From an uncultured Clostridium sp. (lineage in GTDB: Bacteria > Bacillota > Clostridia > Lachnospirales > Lachnospiraceae): a stretch of DNA of 12,338 nt. Positions 7,625 through 12,338 of the stretch are shown one piece after another. Location: contig CALELW010000086.1 of NCBI GenBank assembly GCA_937902905.1, positions 1-12,338 on the forward strand. The letters run 5' to 3'. Under the pieces are notes generated by a model that was not told the origin of the DNA, searched no databases, and saw nothing but the letters and a program-made list of their open reading frames with translations. Position numbers and translations under genes: made by a program. Position 1 is the first letter of the stretch, and the number at the start of each line of letters is the position of its first letter.

Positions 7625-8524
7625 CTAATTATAGCGTTGTTTCTTAATTCTCTGAATGGTAAAGAACACAAACAGAAAACTAACACTCACATAATATAAC
7701 ATCGCGCTCACATCCAAAATACCATATGTGAAGTTTGTGTACCGGTCCGTAAATGAAATCGCACTTAACACGTTGTACAGCAAACCATCAAAATGGGATG
7801 AGAAAAAGAAATACAAAACAAACAGGACGATTTCAGCCACAAGTCCGACAAGTGCTGAAACCCATTTGTTATGAATCCAGAAATTCAGGGCAAACGCCAG
7901 CAAAACAATCAATGCTGCAAAGAAACATACCATAAAAATTTTACTGGATGGAAGCATATTCGCAAGACTTGTCATCAGCATTGTGAAAATATTGATAACA
8001 CCGATAGCAACGGCTGCAATTACCTGACTTTCTGTCAAAGAAGAAACAAATACACCGATGGCAATGTAAGCACATCCCATCAAGAAGAATCCAAGCGTGC
8101 TGCCATACGCAACCGCATAATTTACCGTGTAAGAAGTGCTTCCCTCTTCTGCTACGCTGCGCACTAAATTCTGTAAAATAATCGGATAAAGCGACACAAT
8201 CAAAAGACCAATCGCAAATAATGTAACTAACGCTAAATATTTTCCAAGTACGACTTTGTTAATCGAAATTGGTGATGTGTATAACAACTGGTCTGTTTTC
8301 TGATGTTTCTCATCTGCCATACTTTTCATCGTAAGTACCGGAATCAGAAGCAGAATGAAGAAAATCTCAATTGCTCCATAAACGGTTGAAAAGTTCAGTG
8401 AACCACCGGATAAATTATACAGGAAGAAAAACAATCCGGTCAGCACTAAGAAAAACGCCAGAAACACCCACGCAATGGCAGATGTAAAATAGGACTTTAA
8501 TTCCTTTTTATAAATCGCTCTCAT
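7625..8524 (-). CDS. ABC-2 type permease, GldF-like
   Basis: A 299-residue polytopic membrane protein. MRAIYKKELKSYF at the N-terminus is the usual amphipathic lead-in of ABC-2 permeases. The first helix is at about 15-37, with five to seven further hydrophobic segments, the last at about 270-291 before a basic KKQRYN tail. The cytoplasmic loop MADEKHQKTDQLLYTSP...GKYLA after the second helix is a conserved ABC-2 feature (acidic/Thr motif, LL, P, GK) thought to contact the ATPase. ATG 8524 has GGAGG upstream at suitable spacing and follows the ATPase stop after a single base, so the two should be made together. A longer in-frame start at 8584 would overlap the ATPase gene by about 60 bases and is rejected. 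It should form the membrane channel with the ATPase; whether it exports, extrudes lipid or acts mechanically is not shown. Confidence 0.9.
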   Translation of the reverse strand: MRAIYKKELKSYFTSAIAWVFLAFFLVLTGLFFFLYNLSGGSLNFSTVYGAIEIFFILLLIPVLTMKSMADEKHQKTDQLLYTSPISINKVVLGKYLALVTLFAIGLLIVSLYPIILQNLVRSVAEEGSTSYTVNYAVAYGSTLGFFLMGCAYIAIGVFVSSLTESQVIAAVAIGVINIFTMLMTSLANMLPSSKIFMVCFFAALIVLLAFALNFWIHNKWVSALVGLVAEIVLFVLYFFFSSHFDGLLYNVLSAISFTDRYTNFTYGILDVSAMLYYVSVSFLFVFFTIQRIKKQRYN

Positions 8525-8525
8525 C

Positions 8526-9512
8526 TTATTTTCCCTCCTTTTTTCTTCTGCGGCTGTTTCGCTCTGCCATCTGGCGGCTGCCATTTCCGGTCAGACGAAT
8601 GAAGGTTTCCTCAAGAGAAGGCTCCTTCGTATGCATTTCCAAAATTGCACATTTATTCTCAGCCAGCGCATAAAAGACCGTTTCACGGATATCTGAATCT
8701 GCCTCAGAAATAACCATAGCTTTGCAGATCTCATCATCCTCAGAATCCGTTACTTTATATTCTGTAATATGTTCAATACCCGATAAAATGCTGCGGACTA
8801 ATTCTTTATTTCCCTTAATCTCCATCGTCAGCTCATGCGTCTGCTCAATGTGTGCAGAAATGTTTTCCGGTTTATCTTTGACAATCATCTTACCTTCATT
8901 GATAATGATAATCTCATTACATACCGCACTAACTTCCTGCATGATATGAGAACTTAACAAAATCGTATGTTTCTCGCTCAAGTCACGAATCAAATCGCGG
9001 ATTTCTAAAATCTGTTTCGGGTCAAGTCCAACCGTCGGTTCATCAAAAATAAGAATCTCCGGGTCACCAACCATCGCACCGGCAATTCCCACACGCTGTT
9101 TGTAACCTTTGGATAAGTTTTTTATCAAACGCTCCGATACATCGGTAATCTTCGTACGGCGCATGACTTTAGAAATCATAGCGTCTTTCTTATCTCTTTT
9201 CACTTTCTTTATGTCACAGACAAAACTTAAGTACTCTCTTACAAGCATATCCGGATAAAGCGGCGGCATCTCCGGAAGATACCCGATTTTTTTCTTCGCT
9301 TTCTCCGGCTCATCAAATATGTCTACACCATCTATCTCAATCGTGCCCTCTGTCGCAGAGATGTAACCGGTAATCATGTTCATCGTTGTTGATTTTCCGG
9401 CACCATTTGGTCCTAAGAAGCCAACAATCTGTCCTTTGTCAACGGTAAAAGTCAGGTCATCCACTACATTTCGATTACCATAACGCTTTACCAGATGTTC
9501 TACTTTAATCAA
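8526..9512 (-). CDS. ABC transporter ATP-binding protein, GldA-like
   Basis: A 328-residue ATPase of the ABC-2/DrrA class. Counting from the TTG start: A-loop Y11, Walker A GPNGAGKST at 34-42, Q-loop region GYLPEMPPLYPDM at 77-89, signature LSKGYKQ at 133-139, Walker B ILIFDEP at 153-159 and switch histidine H189 in LLSSH. The YLPE..PLY..M..REYL pattern, with Pro-Glu where many families have Gln, is typical of GldA-like subunits. The ~110-residue C-terminal domain ends in EPSLEETFIRLTGN, as in DrrA/GldA relatives, then a basic tail. TTG 9512 is preceded by AAAGGAGG with 8-base spacing. The ATG at 9536 lies upstream of that site with only a weak AAGGTG abutting it, so TTG is preferred. It is the first gene of the four-gene operon and would power it. 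Confidence 0.93.
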   Translation of the reverse strand: MIKVEHLVKRYGNRNVVDDLTFTVDKGQIVGFLGPNGAGKSTTMNMITGYISATEGTIEIDGVDIFDEPEKAKKKIGYLPEMPPLYPDMLVREYLSFVCDIKKVKRDKKDAMISKVMRRTKITDVSERLIKNLSKGYKQRVGIAGAMVGDPEILIFDEPTVGLDPKQILEIRDLIRDLSEKHTILLSSHIMQEVSAVCNEIIIINEGKMIVKDKPENISAHIEQTHELTMEIKGNKELVRSILSGIEHITEYKVTDSEDDEICKAMVISEADSDIRETVFYALAENKCAILEMHTKEPSLEETFIRLTGNGSRQMAERNSRRRKKEGK

Positions 9513-9520
9513 CGTTTGAA

Positions 9521-9528
9521 CCTCCTTT
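9521..9528 (-). promoter_or_regulatory. Ribosome binding site selecting a TTG start for the ABC ATPase
   Basis: AAAGGAGG on the minus strand ends 8 bases before TTG 9512. If the ATG at 9536 were used, this strong site would lie within the coding region and encode part of the N-terminus (KEV), and only a weak element would remain upstream. Confidence 0.75.
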
Positions 9529-9610
9529 ATGTTCATTCACCTTAAGGGCTTATTTTATCAAACCCATACTCACATACTATACAATGTAAATGTTACGAAA
9601 TTATGAACAA

Positions 9611-9639
9611 TTGACACTTCCATAAAAAAGGAGTAGAAT
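9611..9639 (+). promoter_or_regulatory. Sigma-A promoter of the DAHP synthase gene
   Basis: A perfect -35 TTGACA (9611-9616), a 17-base spacer and TAGAAT (9634-9639) predict a start near 9646. The leader is only about 30 bases, so there is no room for a T-box or trp/tyr-type attenuator. Any aromatic amino acid control would act on initiation or on the enzyme. Confidence 0.82.
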
Positions 9640-9675
9640 ACATAAGAATGACAAGACGCAAAGGAGAATGAAAAA

Positions 9676-10704
9676 ATGAGTTTCCATTACAAAAAAGAAG
9701 TAATCTCTCCGGAAGTGCTTCAGGAATTATACTCCCTGACACCGGAGCAGAAAGCACAAAAAGAAATTCGCGATGCACAAATCCGCGACATTATTACAGG
9801 TGAATCGGACAAGTTTTTATTGATTATCGGACCATGTTCTGCTGACCATGAAGATTCTGTCTGCGAATATATTACCCGCCTTGCAAAAATGCAGGAAAAA
9901 GTGGAAGAAAAAATTCTGATTGTTCCACGTATTTATACAAATAAACCAAGAACTACCGGTGAGGGTTACAAAGGAATCGTTCACCAGCCTGACCCGGAAA
10001 AAGCACCGGACTTTATGGAAGGCTTAATTGCCATGAGAAAAATGCACCTTCGTGCGATTTCCGAAACCGGCCTTTTCTCTGCGGATGAAATGCTCTATCC
10101 GGAAAACTGGCCATACATCAGTGATATTTTATCTTATGTAGCCGTTGGTGCCCGCTCTGTGGAAGACCAGCAGCATCGTATGACCGTCAGCGGCATGGAT
10201 GTTCCGGCAGGAATGAAAAATCCAACCAGTGGTGATTTTTCCGTTATGTTAAATTCCTGTATTGCTGCTCAGTCCTCTCATACTTTTTTGTATCGTGGAC
10301 ATGAGGTGACAACGGACGGAAATCCACTAGCGCACACCATTTTACGTGGTGCCGTAAACAAACATGGACAGAATATTCCAAACTACCACTATGAAGATTT
10401 GGAGCGTCTGCATGAGAAATATTCGCTTCTCAACCTGCACAACCCGGCATGTATCGTTGATGACAACCATTCCCATTCCGGCAAAAAATACTATGAGCAG
10501 CCTAGAATTGTGGACGAAGTGCTTCACAGCCGTTTGGTAAATCCTGCCATTGCCGAATTAGTCAAAGGTGTTATGGTAGAAAGCTACCTGCTTCCGGGCA
10601 GTCAGAAAGTCAATGAGCACGAATACGGAAAATCCATCACGGACCCTTGTCTTGGATGGGATGAAACCGAGCGCTTAATTGATAAAATCGCAAACCACTT
10701 ATAA
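9676..10704 (+). CDS. Class I DAHP synthase (3-deoxy-7-phosphoheptulonate synthase)
   Basis: A 342-residue cytoplasmic enzyme that condenses phosphoenolpyruvate with erythrose 4-phosphate, the first step of the shikimate pathway. It aligns with the E. coli AroF/G/H type: IGPCS with metal ligand C54, the PEP-binding KPRTT at about 94-98, GARSVEDQQHR, GMKNPTSGD, and the remaining metal ligands H265 (DDNHSH), E302 (MVESYL) and D323 (SITDPCLGW). No ACT or chorismate mutase domain is fused. Feedback control, if any, would use the N-terminal ~45 residues and barrel as in AroG. The specific symbol (aroF, aroG or aroH) cannot be chosen. ATG 9676 has AAGGAG 9 bases upstream. It stands alone on this strand and its stop codon overlaps that of the converging spoIIM gene. 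Confidence 0.96.
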   Translation: MSFHYKKEVISPEVLQELYSLTPEQKAQKEIRDAQIRDIITGESDKFLLIIGPCSADHEDSVCEYITRLAKMQEKVEEKILIVPRIYTNKPRTTGEGYKGIVHQPDPEKAPDFMEGLIAMRKMHLRAISETGLFSADEMLYPENWPYISDILSYVAVGARSVEDQQHRMTVSGMDVPAGMKNPTSGDFSVMLNSCIAAQSSHTFLYRGHEVTTDGNPLAHTILRGAVNKHGQNIPNYHYEDLERLHEKYSLLNLHNPACIVDDNHSHSGKKYYEQPRIVDEVLHSRLVNPAIAELVKGVMVESYLLPGSQKVNEHEYGKSITDPCLGWDETERLIDKIANHL

Positions 10705-11259
10705 GATTTTCTTCATCAGTGGCAGATTCCATTTAACTTCAATCAGACAGGCAGTTAAAAAAGCAAGAATCATAAAAACAATTGTGATTTTTCCCCGCTT
10801 TAGCTGCCTGTTTTCTGTTGTCACATAAAACAAGAAAAGATATAACGGTGTCAGTAAAAAGACCTGTGGAATCAGACTGGCAAAGTAGACAATGATGCCA
10901 AACGCACTTTTGGCATATAAAAAAAAGACAAATAAAAAGCCGTTTCTTATTCCGGTATAAATGACAAATATCTTTTGGCTCACCGATCCCGCCGGACTTA
11001 TTGCCAAAAGCCACATAAGGGCAAAATACTTTCCGTGATTCCACAAAGACCGAAACCATTCCGGAAAAAATGCCGTCTCTTTTGTCCATGTCTTTGTATT
11101 ATTTTCTAAAGTTGCCTGTAAGATTTCACGAAATGAATTCTGAAAACAGTAATAAAAAACAGCTCCACACAAAAAGCCGATTAGAAAACAGAAAATTATC
11201 TTTTGCAGAAATTCTCTATTTACCAATCGGCTGTGATTTGTTCGATGATGATTATGCAT
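10699..11259 (-). CDS. spoIIM: Stage II sporulation protein M (SpoIIM family)
   Basis: A 186-residue integral membrane protein with about five hydrophobic segments: near residues 20-40, 70-90, 97-115, 118-140 and 157-175. The segment LLAISPAGSVSQKIFVIYTGIRNGF and the later ASLIPQVFLLTPL resemble the conserved 'G..P.G......kG...G' and 'PQ/PHG' regions of SpoIIM. SpoIIM forms the DMP complex with SpoIID and SpoIIP, which drives peptidoglycan remodelling during engulfment of the forespore. The N-terminus is unusually His-rich (HNHHRTNH). AGAGGAG lies 7 bases before ATG 11259. It follows the NUDIX gene after 54 bases on the same strand. A NUDIX gene is also found near spoIIM in Bacillus, from memory, which supports the call. 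The match is by topology and motif only, and the protein is slightly short for the family (~190-215). Confidence 0.72.
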   Translation of the reverse strand: MHNHHRTNHSRLVNREFLQKIIFCFLIGFLCGAVFYYCFQNSFREILQATLENNTKTWTKETAFFPEWFRSLWNHGKYFALMWLLAISPAGSVSQKIFVIYTGIRNGFLFVFFLYAKSAFGIIVYFASLIPQVFLLTPLYLFLFYVTTENRQLKRGKITIVFMILAFLTACLIEVKWNLPLMKKIL

Positions 11260-11260
11260 A

Positions 11261-11304
11261 TGTCCACTCCTCTCAGGCAGCGCCTTTTACAAGGTATGTG
11301 GACA
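11261..11304 (-). promoter_or_regulatory. Possible hairpin over the spoIIM ribosome binding site
   Basis: Between the NUDIX stop and the spoIIM start, TGTCCAC (11261-11267) and GTGGACA (11298-11304) are a perfect 7-bp inverted repeat. An inner CCTT/AAGG pair (11283-11286 and 11291-11294) could stack inside. In the minus-strand RNA the downstream arm begins at the last base of AGAGGAG (11273-11267) and covers the spacer up to the ATG, so folding could limit ribosome access. There is no T-run, so it is not a terminator. Confidence 0.35.
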
Positions 11305-11313
11305 AAGCCTGTA

Positions 11314-11859
11314 TTATTCCTGATTCTTATGTTTTAACATCTGATATGCCATAATACCGGCAATGGTTTTTCCATCTGTAATCCGTCCATCAAAAATCAT
11401 CTCATTTAATTCTTCCAGCGAATAGCGTTCAATCTGAACAAATTCATTCTCATCCAGATGTTGTTTCGATGGAATTAACTGTTCTGTATAGTAAATCGCA
11501 ATTTTTTCACTTGTATAGGCAGCAGCTGAGTGATAATCCACCAAATGGTGAATGTCATCCGAACGATACCCGATTTCCTCTTCTAACTCTCTCGCCGCAC
11601 AGACAAGAAAATCTTCCTCTAAAGAATCTCTTCCTCCTGCCGGGATTTCTAACAGCAAATCGTCAATTGCGCCGCGGTACTGGCGGACTAAAATAATTTT
11701 TCCATCCTCATCCACCGGAATAATGGCAGAAGCCCCTTTGTGCTCTAACACATCCCAGTAAGCGGTATTGCCATTTGGCACTTTGAGTTCGTAAGTATAA
11801 AAATCCAAAATATGTCCATGATGTTCCAGTTTTTTACCCATAATTTGAAATTTTTCCAT
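11314..11859 (-). CDS. nudF: NUDIX hydrolase, probable ADP-ribose pyrophosphatase
   Basis: A 181-residue cytoplasmic enzyme. The full NUDIX box (G-x5-E-x7-REUxEExGU) is present, starting at the second Gly of PAGGRDSLEE and ending RELEEEIGY, with the catalytic Glu residues intact. The preceding IILVRQYRGAIDDLLLEIPAG is typical of ADP-ribose pyrophosphatases, which split ADP-ribose into AMP and ribose 5-phosphate. The proline usual in the downstream specificity region cannot be placed confidently (YHSAAAYTSEKIAIYYTE), but the 'SEK' element is family-like. AGGTGG lies 9 bases before ATG 11859. It starts 26 bases after the UPF0210 stop and precedes spoIIM, so the three are probably one transcript. 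The symbol rests on subfamily resemblance. Confidence 0.9.
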   Translation of the reverse strand: MEKFQIMGKKLEHHGHILDFYTYELKVPNGNTAYWDVLEHKGASAIIPVDEDGKIILVRQYRGAIDDLLLEIPAGGRDSLEEDFLVCAARELEEEIGYRSDDIHHLVDYHSAAAYTSEKIAIYYTEQLIPSKQHLDENEFVQIERYSLEELNEMIFDGRITDGKTIAGIMAYQMLKHKNQE

Positions 11860-11885
11860 TGTGATTCACCACCTGCCAACATTTC

Positions 11886-12338
11886 TTAATTCTTAAAGCT
11901 ATGAATTGGTGCCGGAATACGGCCGGTTCTGGTTACAAAATCATCGCAGCCAAACGGATTTACCGGCATAATCGGTGCATAACCTAAAAGACCGCCAAAT
12001 TCTGCCTGGTCACCAACATCTTTACCCTGTACCGGAATCAGACGAACGGCTGTCGTCTTCTGATTTACCATACCAATCGCCATCTCATCCGCAATGATAC
12101 CGGCAATCGTTGTTTCCTTAGTATCTCCCGGAATTGCAATCATATCCAGACCAACGGAGCAGACACACGTCATTGCTTCGAGTTTTTCAAGTGTCAATGC
12201 GCCCTCGGTTACGGCATCAATCATTCCCTGATCCTCGCTGACCGGAATGAAAGCACCACTTAAGCCGCCGACATAAGAAGATGCCATAACGCCGCCCTTT
12301 TTCACCTGATCGTTCAGCATTGCAAGTGCTGCTGTTGT
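11886..12338 (-). CDS. UPF0210/PFL-family protein (C-terminal part, runs off right edge)
   Basis: The frame is open to the window edge, six codons beyond the ATG at 12320, so the gene is truncated by the window and only about the last 150 of an expected ~450 residues are seen. SSYVGGLSGAFIPVSED, LTLEKLEAM, VGLDMIAIPGDT, IADEMAIG..NQKTTAVR, EFGGLLG.AP.MPVN and the end GRIPAPIHSFKN match the UPF0210 (DUF711) family closely. The fold is related to pyruvate formate-lyase, hence the 'PFL family' name, but no glycyl-radical loop is seen here and the function is unknown. In many Firmicutes it is paired with a small ACT-domain protein (UPF0237) just upstream, which here would lie beyond base 12338. 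No terminator separates it from the NUDIX gene. Confidence 0.93.
   Translation of the reverse strand, partial: TTAALAMLNDQVKKGGVMASSYVGGLSGAFIPVSEDQGMIDAVTEGALTLEKLEAMTCVCSVGLDMIAIPGDTKETTIAGIIADEMAIGMVNQKTTAVRLIPVQGKDVGDQAEFGGLLGYAPIMPVNPFGCDDFVTRTGRIPAPIHSFKN

Larger units (their letters stand above)
9513..9675. other. Divergent control region between the ABC operon and the DAHP synthase gene
   Basis: About 163 bases separate the two start codons. The plus-strand promoter is clear. For the minus strand a TATAGT (9581-9576) could be a -10, but no good -35 lies 16-18 bases upstream, so the ABC operon promoter is not assigned. The same area holds a tandem AGTATG repeat (minus strand, two copies 2 bases apart, about 9565-9578) and a short inverted repeat GTAA-ATG-TTAC at 9586-9596. 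Either could be a regulator site, without further support. Confidence 0.35.

Noticed and set aside
7753..8167. Plus-strand frames opposite the ABC permease
   Set aside because: They have low-complexity, charged antisense composition and no Shine-Dalgarno, and the permease frame on the other strand is clearly coding.
9668..9679. Minimal upstream frame ATG AAA AAA TGA overlapping the DAHP synthase start
   Set aside because: It sits only about one base from the Shine-Dalgarno and is best explained as chance in an A-rich leader.
9593..9778. Minus-strand 61-residue frame across the DAHP synthase start
   Set aside because: It overlaps the start of a well-supported gene and its promoter, and has no ribosome binding site.
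10739..11089. Minus-strand 116-residue frame overlapping spoIIM in another frame
   Set aside because: The overlapping 186-residue frame has a Shine-Dalgarno, a coherent membrane topology and SpoIIM-like motifs. This one has none of these.
1..12338. CRISPR arrays, insertion sequences, phage genes, tRNA or rRNA genes
   Set aside because: No regular direct repeats, transposase or integrase motifs, terminal inverted repeats or cloverleaf-like sequence were seen on either strand.

Overview
The window reads as a low-to-moderate GC Firmicute of class Clostridia, most likely a Lachnospiraceae-type gut anaerobe. This is inferred from strong AGGAGG ribosome binding sites, a SpoIIM-type sporulation protein, signal peptides and Thr/Ala/Pro/Ser-rich linkers of the kind common in these bacteria, and tightly packed operons. 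No tRNA, rRNA, CRISPR array, insertion sequence or phage gene is visible. The only gene-free gaps are short (at most about 165 bases), and each holds promoters or terminators.

Layout from left to right. (1) Bases 1-1351, minus strand: the N-terminal ~450 residues of a secreted, mostly helical protein that runs off the left edge. (2) Divergent from it, 1514-2491 plus: an HMGL-like (DRE-TIM) aldolase, ending at a bidirectional terminator at 2503-2538. (3) 4335-2545, minus: cysteinyl-tRNA synthetase followed after 18 bases by a small lipoprotein. (4) 9512-4423, minus: a four-gene operon of a GldA-like ABC ATPase, an ABC-2/GldF-like permease, a GldG-family auxiliary protein and a DUF4340 protein, packed with gaps of 1 and 23 bases and a TAATG overlap. 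(5) Divergent from it, 9676-10704 plus: a class I DAHP synthase with a near-consensus promoter. (6) 12338-10699, minus: the C-terminal end of a UPF0210/PFL-family protein, then a NUDIX ADP-ribose pyrophosphatase, then SpoIIM. SpoIIM converges on the DAHP synthase gene and overlaps it by 6 bases.

How the genes work together. The ABC cluster is the one clear multi-protein system. A cytoplasmic ATPase and a membrane permease are joined by two membrane-anchored proteins whose large domains should lie outside the membrane. The components match the gliding-motility GldA/GldF/GldG set, but the cluster sits in a Firmicute context with no gliding genes in view, so its substrate is unknown. It is the best candidate here for an uncharacterised system, although related clusters are widespread and the family is not new. 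The remaining genes are housekeeping (cysS, DAHP synthase, NUDIX), sporulation (spoIIM) or of unknown role (aldolase, lipoprotein, secreted protein).

The most striking regulatory detail is at 4375-4413. A near-consensus promoter for cysS (TTGAAA, 17-base spacer, TATAAT) lies inside the hairpin that terminates the ABC operon. Other points of note are the back-to-back stop codons in a palindromic TTATAA where the DAHP synthase and spoIIM genes converge, and a TTG start for the ABC ATPase chosen from its ribosome binding site.
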